Origin: Telmatactis stephensoni
Taxonomy: Eukaryota > Cnidaria > Anthozoa > Actiniaria > Isophelliidae
Assembly: GCA_029948255.1 (NCBI GenBank)
Contig: JALIZF010001728.1
Location: 1 to 64,000 of the forward strand
Length of the DNA: 64,000 nt
Reading direction: 5' to 3'
Position 1 is the first letter of the stretch. Every line of letters begins with the position of its first letter. The notes beneath the pieces are model-generated. The model did no database searches, was not told the DNA's origin, and saw nothing but the letters and a program-made list of their open reading frames with translations. Below, piece by piece: positions 33,155 through 44,760 of this stretch. Position numbers and translations under genes: made by a program.

Positions 33155-33620
33155 GAAAAGAAAAGAAAAGAAAAGAAAAGAAAAGAAAAGAAAAGAAAAG
33201 AAAAGAAAAGAAAAGAAAAGAAAAGAAAAGAAAAGAAAAGAAAAGAAAAGAAAAGAAAAGAAAAGTGGATTTATGGACTTCCCAAGTTCATTTTTACTTA
33301 GTCATCTTCTATTACAAGAAAAACCCTGCAGGCCAGGTAAAGGCGCCACAGGGCCGCGTTTGGTGGGCAAGGAGAGAAGGGCTAGCGGAGGGGTGCACGG
33401 CGAAGGGAAAAAAGGAGGGCAGTGGTGGGAAGGTACTCAAGCTTTTGTTGCAGCTATCAGTTACAAGAAAGAGGTTATAGCTTGCCATCCCTAAGAAAAA
33501 CTTGACGGACAGTTCTTCGAAAACTATGTTAAAGAAAACTTCCAGACCTTGTTTGAAAAGGCAGAAAAAGGGCCCTCACGACTGTAGCTGCCCGAACTAA
33601 CAGAGGTTCCGGATACTCTA
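32691..33620 (+). pseudogene. Decayed Tc1/mariner transposase
   Basis: The first piece (32691-32888) has a helix-turn-helix (NAELAEKLGVSLATVYKV) followed by KRPISRKAL. Scattered frames continue (TVCHVLNKHEYGYS near 33010). After the AAAAG tract come GRVWWARREGLAEGCTAKGK and GGKVLKLLL, then GQFFENYVKENFQTLFEKAE-like sequence to about 33580, as in the catalytic half of Tc1-like transposases. Multiple frameshifts and stops, the microsatellite interruption and an absent DDE core make it inactive. TIRs were not found. Confidence 0.68.
33119..33264. repeat. (AAAAG)n microsatellite inside the transposase remnant
   Basis: A poly-A start followed by about 26 AAAAG units, interrupting the Tc1-like reading frame. 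The Lys/Glu-rich frames across it are spurious. Confidence 0.95.
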
Positions 33621-34919
33621 AAGCTCTCCACAGTTACACAGTCTCTCGGTACAAGTTAGAATTATTCGAACTCAACGGGTTGATTGAAGGAATTTAATAT
33701 TTACAGAATCAGTCAAATAATCAACTTTATTTACAATGTTTTTTTTGATGGTGTTGGTAGAATCGACAATTTTGGGACGCGATACCGAAACCATACGATG
33801 GCAATACTGATGGAGATTTGCACAAGGCAATGCTCGTGGTTGAAGTTGTAGATGAGTTAGCGATGATAGATGATGACAAATACGTAGCTCAAGTACGTGG
33901 GTCACGATCGTAGCTTACGTTACGAGTTCTTAGTTGGGTTTGAAGTTTGAGTTCGTAGTTTGAGTTTGTAGGTTCGAACTGAAGCAGGAACATGAAATAC
34001 AATTGTGGATTCTACCTTGACAATACATGGAATGGCGTAGCAAAACAATACAATGATAAAGCATCAATAATCTTGCGTTTGCATGTGGCACGATGTGCAA
34101 ACTATTCCGCCAATAGTCCACTCCGAAGTAGACTCAAAGATATGTCACGTGCATACGCTATACGACTTAGACTCAGAAGCAATTGTATTCAGAGAACTAC
34201 TGTCTTTATTCCCAAAAGTCTAGATCCCGTGCGAAGTTTTGCAACAGATATATATATATAGTAAGGTGTTGTTTTGAATAAATTAACAAACCATGAGGGC
34301 TTTACCTTGGCAACTCAAACGTCGACTCGATGTAGTTGCTTACTTTTGAAGCTTACTGAATTATACATAGTGCAGCAAAGACAACGACACTGTAATTGGC
34401 AACAGGCATGTTAACATCTTGTTCTACCCCATACCTAGAAAATTTCAGAAAACAATTCGACAGAATTTGTAGAAGTCGAAGTAATGCAAATTCGTAAGTC
34501 TCGTAACGTTCACCTCGTGGTCACAAAAATTACTCCCCAAGTTTGCTTGAGGATAGCATTGGCGTTTAGCTTCTCATGTCTCCATATTTTGTTCACAAGT
34601 TACAATAGGCATTTGTCTTTCTTATAGCGGATATGGTTGTCGCTGGTTTTGAAATTTTGTTGAGATTTTGGCGGTAGTTTTGACTACATAATTTGCGTCG
34701 TCACAGGCAGCGCAAATTTTGTATCGCAACTTTTAAGGATTAAATTGGCGCGATACATGTTGTATGTAGTCCCCTATGCCTTTAAACTGGATTAAGAATT
34801 TTAGATCATTTTATAGAAACTTGTGTAATCTTCTTTTGGTTATTTGAATCGGGATGTTTCGCAGCCAATCGATTATTTGATTTCCGATATCTAGAAATCA
34901 GAAATTGTTGTCGACTGTT
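33621..34919. other. No recognisable gene
   Basis: AT-rich DNA with a short diverged repeat of gtttgagttcgtag near 33930-33980. No exon signal is convincing. Confidence 0.5.
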
Positions 34920-36300
34920 TTTAGATTTCTTGTTTCAGAAAACCAGAAAACTGATTATTTTACCTTTCGAACTTGATTTGAAACTTCAAAAGTACAATTC
35001 CAAATATCTCGATTTCCGATTCCTGTTTTCTGAATCAGGAATCAGAAATCCGATTTCTGATTTCTGTTTTCTGAAAATCAGAAATCAGGAATCGTATTAT
35101 CTTACCTATACTAAAAAAATACCCGTGGAGGGGTAGGCCGCTTCACTTCTTACTTCCGGTCAAGAAACCACAGGTAGCCCGGAACTGAAAGGTGAGAAAG
35201 ATGACTTGACGGGGGGAGGGGTAAAGTTAAGTTATTCATCCCCAGACTTCTCTCGTAATCACACATAATGTACATACTGATTAACAATGGCCGGCTGACA
35301 AGGTCGATTTATTTGATAGTAAATTTTAGGCCTTAAATGGCAACAAATTCAATGTATCTTCTTGACGAACATTTCATGGACTTCAACCTAAGCAAAGACT
35401 AGCAAGGATTGAAAGGCAGGCCATGAAAAATACGCCGAGTTAACTAGCCTTGTACACGGATTGAAATGATCATCGACAGAAATGAAATCAGTGACCGTCA
35501 AAGTGAATTTGAACACTATTTTTCAGACTACATTAATATTTTTCAGAGGATAACACATGGTGAATCTGAGAGCGTGTTATACGAGGAAGCAGTAATGACC
35601 TTTACACTTGTCACTGTATATTGTAGTAGCAACTTATCTTACCATCCAGGGTAAATTGATAAAGTCCTCATGAAAAATATTCAAGGAGGATAGATATATA
35701 CTCAATTCATAATTGCTCCAAAAAAGCTCGAGAAACGGTATTCTTTATATTCCACTGACGGAATTCAGCACTGATGGCCTGTCATTCTTTAAAAAAAATT
35801 GTCTTGCTTGTACATGTCCTTGCTTAGGTTGAAATCCACTAAATGCTTGTCAAGAAAAACATTGAATTTGTTGCCATTTAAGGCCTAAAATCCTCCTGAT
35901 TTACTATCAAATTAATCGCCCTCGTCAGTCGGCCATTGTTAATCAGTATGTACATTTTGCGTGGTTTCGAGAGAAGTCTGGGGATAAATAACTTAACTTT
36001 ACCCCTCCCCCCGTCAAGTCATCTTTGTCACTTTTCAGTTCCGGGCTACCTGTGGTTTCTTGACCGGAAGTAAGAAGTGAAGCGGCCTACCCCTCCACGG
36101 GTATTTTGGTAAGATAATACGATTCCTGATTTCTGATTTTCAGAAAACAGGAATCAGAAAATAGGAATCGGAAATCGAGATATTTGGAATTGTGCTTTTG
36201 AAGTTTCAAATCATGTTTGAAAGACTAATTAAAATGATCTATTTTCTGTTTTCTGAAACAGGAATCTGAAATGATTTCAAACGATTTTAGATTCTAGTTT
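34920..36300. mobile_element. Fold-back element with inverted arms of about 480-500 bp
   Basis: The left arm (about 34920-35420) and right arm (about 35780-36300) are inverted copies. Matching blocks are gaaacttcaaaag, aaatatctcgatttccgatt, ccgtggaggggtaggccgct, gaccggaagtaagaagtgaa and ggccttaaatggcaacaaat. The interior is only about 350 bp and has no recognisable ORF. The arms contain short GATTTCTGATTTC hairpins. It abuts and interrupts the BEL/Pao remnant on its right. Confidence 0.85.
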
Positions 36301-36302
36301 CG

Positions 36303-38508
36303 TGGTTGATTTTCGTTCAATATCAGGACGATATCGTTGATTGACACGTTGCTTTGTGGGTTGCTCCACTTTTGGCGTTGCTGTAGTGATGGCAAGTACT
36401 CACGAATCCATCTTTTCCAGAATACGTCAGCAAGATACTGCACTTGACGCCATCTTTTCGACTGTAGATGTCTTACTTGTGGAACATTCCTGGCGGGACA
36501 GCAGGTCCCGCACGTAGTAATAGTAGATGATTATGGATAAGTGGTTCTGCATCTCGAGGGTCGTCAGATAGCTTTGTGATTGGTCGTCCGTTCACGATTG
36601 ATTCTACTTCGCACATTAGCGTAGTAAGACCATCGTCCTCCATCCATTGCTCTTTCACTAATGCGCGCATAACTTTACGCACTGTGCGTATACATATCGC
36701 TCCCACACGCCGCCGTGGTGGGAGCCCGCAGGAGGGTTGAATATCCACTTATTCCGCGTTGACTCAGATGGTCGTTGATTCGTGTGTGGTTCCATTCTTT
36801 GATTGCTTTTTGTAGTTCCTTTTCACCAGCTACAAAATTTGCTCCGATGTCTGAGCGTATTACTTCTGGTGGACCTCTTCTGGCACAAAATCGATGTAGT
36901 GCGTTGATGAATGAATCCGTATCTAGCGAATTTGCTATTTCGATATGCACTGCTCTTAATGCTAAACACGTAAATAGAACTCCGTATCAGTCCTTCCTCG
37001 CCGCACAAGGAAAGGACAAAAACAATCGACACCAACATTGGTAAATGGTGGCTTTGACGCGGTAATGCGATCCTCAGGGAGGTTCGATTCGCCATCTTCT
37101 GCTGTAGGACAGGTGCTTGACGTCGCCGACAAGAGAAACATTAATTAACAATATTGCGTACAGACAATCTTGCGCCGATGATCCAGAACTTCTGGCGAAT
37201 GAGTGAGGATGTATTCGACACCCGAGTGGCCGGATAAATGGTGATGGTGCTCGATGATCAATCTCACGATGTGGTGCTTCTTTGGAATTATTTTTGGGTG
37301 CTTTGCTTCTTTGTTAATGTTGGTTCGTTGTAACCGACCTCCAAAAAGGAGGAGTCCATCGTTCAACATAGGATCGAGCTTGTATAGGTCGCTAGTTTTG
37401 CTGACTGATTGTGCAGCAGGTGTCTCCTGTCTACTTTTGAGCAACTCTATAGAGTTGTTAGCTCTCTTTCGAAGCACTGCTTTTGGATGTGCTTCAGAAT
37501 TTCAATTTCTGCTTCTTGCACTTCGAATACACTTAGTGGCTGTACTGCACTGACTTCGTTATTATAGTGTACTGTTTTATTTTCTTTGCGATTTTGTAAA
37601 GCAAGACGCAAATTCTTCTTGTAGCGCATTATCCAGGCCACAACTCTTCTGAGACGCGTCCAAGATGAAAACTTCTCGAACGTCTCGTTTATTAGGTTGT
37701 TCTCGTTGGACTCAACTGCGTATGCTGAAGACTTTCGGGTTGAACCTCGCCAATGCTTGACGGTCTCAATGGCCAGGATTCTTCTGGTTGCTGTAGAAAC
37801 GCGGGTCCTTTTGCCCAACGTTTGTTCTTTAGTAACACGTCCACTGAAATACCTCTTAAAGCCTCGTCGGCGGGATTCTGAGCTGTGTCGACATATATCT
37901 CCACTGAGTTGGATCGGACTGTCTGTCCAGAACGTAGACTTTGCTAGGGGAAGGTTGATCTCTTGACTTATCATTCGATCTAAACGAGTGGCTAACACAG
38001 CTGCGGACAGTTCCATTCTGGGAATTGTCATGGTTTTCAATGGTGCCAATCTAGACTTGGCCATCACAAGTGAACATTGTACTTCACCACTGGTGTCAAT
38101 TTGACGAAGATATGACACTGCGCCGTATCCTGTGCTTGATGCATCTGAGAAATGGTGCAACTCGCACTTCTGAATTTCTGTAAAGTCACAGCACAGGGTG
38201 GCTTGAATGATCTGGGTATGGAGAACTGCTCTAGCTTCGGTAAGTCACATAGCCAGGCCTTCCATTTTACTTGATAATCTTCTGGAATCTCCTCGTCTCA
38301 TCCAAGGCCTTGGCGGCACAAATTTTGAAAGATCGCTTTGGCGGGAAGAATGATTTGGGATACAAATCCGAGGGGATCATATACCGAACTTATTATTTAA
38401 CCTATTAACTTATATTATTTTCAATTCCTTGGGCGCGATTTTGTAGCTAAAAGTGTTTTCATTTACGTTCCACTGTACTTCAAGGGCTCTTTCTGTAGTT
38501 TTTTTGTA
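36303..38508 (-). pseudogene. BEL/Pao retrotransposon pol fragment
   Basis: Reading the minus strand from right to left, the order is: end of reverse transcriptase (ALEVQWNVNENTF at about 38500, [20 protein letters not shown] near 38380), RNase H-like/Pao segment (HHFSDASSTGYGAVSYLRQ, TIPRMELSAAVLATRL), NPADEALRG, integrase H2C2 region (LSGHSGVEY), integrase core with RSDIGANFVAGEKEL, and the C-terminal integrase-associated segment ([17 protein letters not shown]). Several frame changes and stops break it. It lacks gag, protease, the palm of RT and LTRs. It is truncated by the fold-back element at one end and repeat R5 at the other. Confidence 0.85.
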
Positions 38509-39204
38509 GTTACCTTGTTAAAAAAATATCGAACAAGCTCATGACACAACTATCGTGCAAGGGTAGCATAAAAATAAATATCGTGCAACTAAAATTCCTG
38601 CAACCTCCCATCAATTATCTAATGGTCCGTCCCTAAATTAACATGAATTCTAACTACAACTCTCGATGGGTGGTTACGAGTATCAGCTGAAAAATTTTAA
38701 CTAGAGATCAAGTTGCACTTATAAACCTACATCAAGACAAAGTAAAGCTGGAACAGGAGCTGGAACTTTGTTAAAATTTCTCTTCTCTGTTATTTCAAGG
38801 CTGCGAATTATTGATATTTGACATGCTGTACTAGCTTTAAAAAAATGTGACATTTCAAAAGCGGGATCACTTATTTTAGATGGGATCAGGGATCAGAATT
38901 TCCAGCATTTGGGGATCAGGGATCAAATATACATGACAGATCGTGGAACTTGAAGTTTACGGAATTCATAAGATCACTTCCGACATCAAAAGCATCGGCA
39001 TTGATGGAGTCGCTGAATTGTTCAACGTTCCAAGAAACGAAATTGCTCACCCTGCTGGAGCTATCGACGTCATAATTCATCTCGTGAAGGAAAAAAAGCT
39101 TTGGTTACCTACTGTAGAATCAGTTTGGACGATAAGTAGATGGAATATCCCTCTCAGGGGCACCAGGGAGAACAGTTAGCTGATGGTGTTCCCTGTATAG
39201 ATAA
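38509..39204 (+). mobile_element. Interspersed repeat R5 (copy B) with a BEL/Pao protease-like segment
   Basis: Same-orientation copy of 5285-5960. A 78-codon frame (38943-39179) contains EVYGIHKITSDIKSIGID and NVPRNEIAHPAGAIDVI, resembling the C-terminal part of the BEL/Pao protease region. It ends in a non-homologous tail and the (ATT)n tract. Confidence 0.65.
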
Positions 39205-39207
39205 AGC

Positions 39208-39295
<88 letters not shown>

Positions 39296-39640
39296 TTATT
39301 GATAACCCCTTAGGGCCTGACAAACAAACATTTACAATGTAAATATTCGTATAAAATGCGAGATCGATGAGCTTCTTAATGTTACAATTCTTTGATATTC
39401 AGATGACAGTTTTACATAATCCATGAAACACGGCTAGACCATAGGAGACTCTAACATATACAAAATAACCAATCCGAGTCTGCTAATATTGATCCGCTTG
39501 CTAGGTCATGGGTTATACAATACTGTATATTTCTTCAACCTTTATCGTCCGAGGAAAGCTTTGCACAATCCAAGAAGCACGGCTAGACTATAAGACTCAA
39601 CGATCTATGGTACAGGGCAAAACCTAAGAGTCTGTCAGTC

Positions 39641-39716
<76 letters not shown>
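39205..39716. repeat. Two (ATT)n tracts with spacer
   Basis: (ATT)n at 39205-39297 and again at 39641-39716. The 340-bp spacer has no gene. The second tract sits at the 3' side of the minus-strand LINE remnant at 39850-40035 and is probably its tail. Confidence 0.9.
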
Positions 39717-39849
39717 TCATTTAAGAAACCAATAAACTATGTTTATTGGCCATTTTGATCCCTTTTTCTCTTCTAGAAATGAGGGATCCAGACTAGCAAA
39801 ATTTGGTAGTCTTTTAGCAATAATTCTCATTGATAACTAAACATGTATG

Positions 39850-40035
39850 TCACTCTCCTTGTACTATTCCACTAATTGTTTTTCTTAAAATACTTTCGCT
39901 TTCAAAAAGTACGGTTTTTAACATTTCATTACAGACTGTGTTCCATTGTTTTTCCTCTGTGATCACTTGATGAACTTGTCTAGTTGCCCGCTTCATTCCG
40001 CCACCCAAACATCCTATTACCACTGGTAATAGCAT
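39850..40035 (-). pseudogene. REL-endonuclease LINE, C-terminal fragment
   Basis: The translation (LLPVVIGCLGGGMKR, then ILRKTISG near the end) aligns with the IPIVIGALGLIRKGMEK to HILRRALAM end of the fragment at 41211-41747. Only the last 60 codons remain. Confidence 0.6.
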
Positions 40036-40710
40036 GGTTGCCTCGGATTCTATTGTTCCGAGAGGAGCATTTAATGGCTAAATGCCCCCTCACTGCTACT
40101 AATCGAACCTCATGCATAAGCATTAGGTACGATTAGTAACTAATCGAACCTCATGCATAAGCATTAGGTACGATTAGTAACTAATCGTACCTAATGCATA
40201 AAACATGAGGTACGATTAGTAACCAATCATACCTCATGTTTATGCAAGAGTCCAACTATGGATACGTCCCTGAGAAATTTCCTGAGGACACATCCGCAGC
40301 TAGCAGTACTTGAATTATGCAAATTAGCTTCAAGTAACCTTTCAGTGTAGTCTAAACCATGTGGGATGGATTACAATACTATTCAGCATGCTTGTCACAT
40401 TTGGGATGGACTGGAATAATCTTGCGCATGCGTGGCACGACAATGTTATCACACAACGCTTTTTTATTTTCAATATTATTTGGTGAATATAAATAACTGT
40501 TTTAGACAAGTGAGTTGTAACGAGGCATTGTTTCCTTTGTGTTAGGTCTTTCTTGCACTTAGTTTTGTACTGTTCTGGTTGAGTGATAGTGTCTAAATAG
40601 AGTTCCCTAGAGTAATAACAGCACTTTTAATTTATTCATTTGTAACTTGTTATTTGGTCCAAATCGTTCTAGTTTTCCTATATACTTCCTCGGCAACCAT
40701 ACTATTACAA
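40026..40710. mobile_element. TIR element bounded by GTAATAGYATGGTTGCC
   Basis: GTAATAGCATGGTTGCC at 40026 is inverted as GGCAACCATACTATTAC at about 40692-40709. The interior holds the palindromic cluster at 40101-40246 and no ORF. The outer motif GTAATAGCATGG is also the end of the adjacent hairpin at 40711-40871, so the two may be related elements. Confidence 0.5.
40101..40246. repeat. Tandem palindromes built on CTAATCGTACCT
   Basis: Three units of about 49 bp, each an inverted repeat of ACTAATCGWACCT and its complement AGGTACGATTAGT around catgcataagca or a variant. Each could form a hairpin of about 13 bp stem. Confidence 0.8.
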
Positions 40711-40871
40711 AGTAATAGCATGGCTATTTCGGTTGATTAGTGATTAAATGTACCCTCAGCCTCGGGAGGTTTAGTAAAAGTCCCTCGGCCTACGGCCTCG
40801 GGACTTCCACTAAACCTCCCTCGGCTTCGGGTACATTTAATCACTAATCAACCTCATAGCCATGCTATTAC
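40711..40871. repeat. 160-bp near-perfect palindrome
   Basis: The arms run from GTAATAGCATGGCTA and TTGATTAGTGATTAAATGTA to their complements, with the centre at CCTCGGCCTACGGCCTCGGG. It is non-coding and likely a hairpin MITE. Confidence 0.85.
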
Positions 40872-40892
40872 TTATAATAGTATTTTGACCTC

Positions 40893-41001
<109 letters not shown>

Positions 41002-41210
41002 ACATGTTTATTTCATTTCACAAAGTTGATACAACTTGACCGGGTTTAAACCATAAACGTAAGGTATTTAGAAAGATGTTTCATAGAGAAGATTTGGCAT
41101 GGTTAAAACAAGTCATGGCGTCACTCCGACTACCTGCTACCTTTCAATTGGTGGGTGGTCATCAGCATGAAGCTACCTTGTAGTCATTCCAAATCTTTTC
41201 TATGAAATTA

Positions 41211-41775
41211 TTACATTGCTAAAGCTCTACGTAGGATATGTGCTGTTCTCAAAATTACAGTTTTTTGACATTGTTCTATGTTCATTGTTCCTGGCAAATT
41301 TTTGATATTTTTCTCCATGCCTTTTCTGATCAGTCCCAAAGCACCAATGACGATTGGAATGTTTATGACTTCCATACCCCACATTCTTGAGATTTCAATT
41401 TCAAGATCTTTATATTTGGATCTTTTTTCAAGTTCTTTCAGTCCTACATTCTGATCGTTGGGAACAGAAATGTCTATCAAATAGCATTTGTTATCATCTT
41501 TGTCCTTCACAACGATGTCTGGTCTGTTTGCCGCAATTTCTCGATCTGTGTGGATAGGCATATCCCATAATATGGTGGCACGTTGGCTTTCAGCAACAGT
41601 TTGTGGGATGTGTTCGTACCATTTCAAGGATACGTCTATATTGTAGTGTTTAGACAAATTCCAATGTATATAGCTTGCGACTTTATTGTGTCTTTCGATG
41701 TATTCATTTTTCGCTAATACAGGGCATCCTGATGTTATGTGGTCCACTGATTCGTTGTACTCATTACATAGTCTG

Positions 41776-41780
<5 letters not shown>
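41211..41780 (-). pseudogene. REL-endonuclease LINE, C-terminal domain
   Basis: About 185 codons, open from the (ATT)n tract to TGA/TAG near 41211. It has HITSGCPVLA (end of a C-x2-C-x7-H-x4-C knuckle), ERHNKVASYIHWNLSKHY, then RPDIVVKDKDD followed by CYLIDISVPND, a PD-(D/E)xK nuclease signature. It ends ILRRALAM. This fits the restriction-like endonuclease region of R2/NeSL-type non-LTR elements. It is 5'-truncated at the microsatellite, and no RT is attached. Confidence 0.75.

Positions 41781-41869
<89 letters not shown>
41777..41869. repeat. (ATT)n microsatellite
   Basis: About 31 ATT units between two LINE remnants that face away from each other. Confidence 0.95.
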
Positions 41870-41876
41870 TTGGCGT

Positions 41877-43590
41877 TGTAAACAACGGATTAATCAAGCG
41901 GATCAAGGTCGCTCTGGTGTTAATGTCGCAAGGCAAATAGCCGTAATTCACCCTCCAGTTGGTTCTGCAAACTCCAATGTTGTCAAATGTTGCTGTGGTA
42001 AGAACTGTAAAGGAGTAAGAGGTTTGAAAATGCACCAGCGAAGCTGCAGAACTGTGCTTGGTCTTAACGATGAATTACGTGCTGATCTTGAAGAACAAAT
42101 TTCAAACGACTCTACAAATATCCCCTTAGATGATTTTATTGATGATGATTATTCTACTGACACTGATGAAACTCAACCACAATTAAAGAAAGGTATAAAT
42201 CTTCCAAAAAATGATTTGGACTGGTCAACGGCCAATGATTATTTCAAGATTGCCCTTCTTTTGAATGCGCCAATCGGATCACAAGATGTCAATTCAAACA
42301 TCAAGCATCTGAATGAAGTTGTTTATATTGTATTTACTAGCAAAGGCATTGTTATTGGATTTCTCGATTTGGCCACAATTTTCAACAAAGTAGTTATATA
42401 CAAAGACTATTCTGTAAAAGGGCTAAAGAACGTTTTAAAGCAGTTAAAGACTACTAACGGCGCTGATGTTGAAGAGATTAAATTTGTGTCCCGTGTTTTG
42501 CGTGACAAGTTGCGTAAAGATGTCACTTTTGATTCAAACCAGGAACAATGCAACGAAGTTAATCACGACAAGGCTATTAATAGAAGTTTCTGGGGATATG
42601 TTAAAAATATTCTCAACAAAAGTAAATCCGTTCTCCCCACCTTCAATATGGTAGAGTGTGCTTCATATTTCCGTAAAACTCTCTCTGCAGTCATCCCAAA
42701 CAAGTTGTTTAATATTCCAAGCTGGATCCCTAGTCTACCTGCACCTGAAGTTCCTTATAACCTTGATCCTCCTACCTACGAACAAATTACTAATGTCATT
42801 CGTAAAATGAAAGCGTCTGGATCTCCATGTCCTCTTGATCAACTCTCCATTATATGCTTCAAACGCTGCCCTGCTTTGCGGTCTTATCTGGCTGAAATTA
42901 TACACCAAATTTGGTCGTCTGGTTCTGTTCCCTCTGAATGGAAAAAAGCGTGCACTATATTAATCCATAAAAAAGGCAACACTAATAATCCTGCAAATTT
43001 TCGCCCCATCACTTTAGAATCCATACCTTTAAAAGTGTTTACCTCGTGTCTTGTCACAAACTGGTTTCACAAGGCGTTTTCTTCTCACGTGTGATTAATG
43101 ATTCCCTGCCAAAGCTTAATAGTATCTGGTCATCTACGCAATCTAAACTGCCTAAAAATATATACAATTTCACCATCCGTTATATTAACAACACTCTTCC
43201 AACCCGAAAAAATCTTGTAAAATGGGGCATTTCTTCAACTCCTGATTGTTCGTTCTGTTTATCCCCTGAATCCCTGCTTCATGTGGTCGCTGGATGTCAA
43301 ATATATCTTACTCAAGGTCGTTTTACGTGGAGACATGACTCCATTCTACATTTTATCGCCAAGTCGCTACAAGTAGTTAAAGAAGCTGTGCTATATGTTG
43401 ATCTTCCTGATTATAAAAACCCTTCAATTATAACTGGTGATAGTCATCGCCCTGACCTCCTACTCTCATCTGATAACTGTCTTTATGTACTCGAATTGTC
43501 TGTTGGCTTCGAATCAAACTTGAAAAATAATTATCAAGAAGAATAAGAGAAATACAAAGAACTAATAAATATACAGCGTTCCTGTTTTAA
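41877..43590 (+). pseudogene. R2/NeSL-like LINE with internal deletion of the RT core
   Basis: The frame is open from 41877 through 43094. It contains an N-terminal zinc finger (CCCGKNCKGVRGLKMHQRSC), a 200-residue acidic linker, and the first RT motifs (SGSPCPLDQLS, SVPSEWKKACTILIHKKG, NFRPITLESIP). It breaks at about 43040-43095, and a shifted frame (to 43546) carries only the end of the protein: INNTLPTRKNLVKWG, zinc knuckle CSFCLSPESLLHVVAGC, and the nuclease motif RPDLLLSSDN with LELSVGFE. RT motifs including the FADD box are absent. Its extreme C-terminus reappears at 45415-45629, beyond a TIR element. It is inactive. Confidence 0.82.
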
Positions 43591-43870
43591 GAACACGATG
43601 GTCGGTTGCTAGGGCTTTTCCTCCCGCAAGGTTCTCAAATTTAATTTTTGTCTCACAGAGGAGTAATTTATTTTCCAAATGAAGCAAAATATTAGAACAT
43701 GTTCATTAGAAAGAAAATTCTTAATTTGTCTACAATTGTAAAGGTATTTTGGAAGTTTTTTAAATTATGACGTCATAAATGATACCTATTTTTAGTAACA
43801 ACATCAAAAACTTGTTAAGCAATGTTCAAAACTTTACAGACATTTTTGCTACTCAAAAAGAACGTTTATA

Positions 43871-44342
43871 GTGAAAACCCCATCTCAATCAGATTAAAGG
43901 GTACGAAGTTACAGCTAATGAAAGAAATTCAAATTTCCCGCCAAATGACCATATATGGTCAAAATTAAGGCTATTTAAACGCCAATATAATGAATGTATT
44001 GGCACAGCGGCAAACACAAAGCTGCATAAAATCAAAATTGTAGTTTTTTCAGTTTGGGATGTGTGGTGTTATGGCGCGTTTTCGTCACAAAAAACGTCAT
44101 TATGACGTGCTAATGACGTATCTTATGACGAAAACGCGTCATAACACCACACATCCCAAATTGAAAAAACTACAATTTTGATTTTATGCAACTTTGTGTT
44201 TGCCGCTGTGCCAATACATTCATTGTATTGGCGTTTAAATAGCCTTAATTTTGACCATATATGGTCATTTGGCGGGAAATTTGAATTTCTTTCATTAACT
44301 GTAACTTCGCACCCTTCAATCTGATTGAGATGGGGTTTTCAC
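43871..44342. repeat. 472-bp near-perfect palindrome
   Basis: The arms of about 230 bp run from gtgaaaaccccatctcaatc inward through accatatatggtca and tgtgtttgccgctgtgccaa to a centre near 44107 (tgacgtgctaatgacgta). Mismatches are few. A transcript would fold into a very long hairpin. Confidence 0.92.
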
Positions 44343-44469
44343 CAGAAATCATAGAATTCTATAGAAAAAACTAATATGGTTATTTTACTATTTCTTTCCT
44401 AAATTTTTTTTCTGATGCCAAATTTGGACATCATTAATGACGTCACAATAGCGGTCTAATGAGAGGGCA

Positions 44470-44760
44470 GCTAAAATAGTTTCACGTTATAAGGATAGTG
44501 ACTTAGCATTAACTAAATTAAAATGGCCTGACCTTCAGTCTAGAAGGAATGAACATGTGCTTAAGCTAGTTAACAAATGTATTTCAGGTAATTGCCCACA
44601 ATTTTTTAAAGAATATTTTCATTTTAATAACGGTAGAGTTACCAGACAAAATAAGTGTTTGCATTTACCTCGTGTTCGAACGGAAACCGCCAAAAAGTCT
44701 TTTTATTATAATGGGTGCATTATATATAATAAATTTTTACCTTGAATTTTAAATATCTAT
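44470..44760 (+). pseudogene. LINE reverse transcriptase C-terminal fragment
   Basis: The translation includes LKWPDLQSRRNEHVLKLVNK and FYYNGCIIYNKFLP, as in the end of CR1/L2-like RT proteins (LxWxxLxxRR, then SFxYxGxxxWNxLP). It is 5'-truncated. The 3' side contains an inverted repeat of ggaactccatgctgtccaat at 44823-44955. Confidence 0.6.

Noticed and set aside
33042..33494. Lys/Glu-rich 127-150-codon proteins
   Set aside because: They are AAAAG microsatellite plus flanking frames of a broken transposase.
36303..38508. An intact endogenous retroelement
   Set aside because: Several frameshifts and stops, missing gag, protease and RT palm, and no LTRs. It is only a fragment.
40711..40871. 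rRNA or structured ncRNA stem
   Set aside because: It is a simple two-arm palindrome without any known RNA consensus and resembles other hairpin MITEs in the window.
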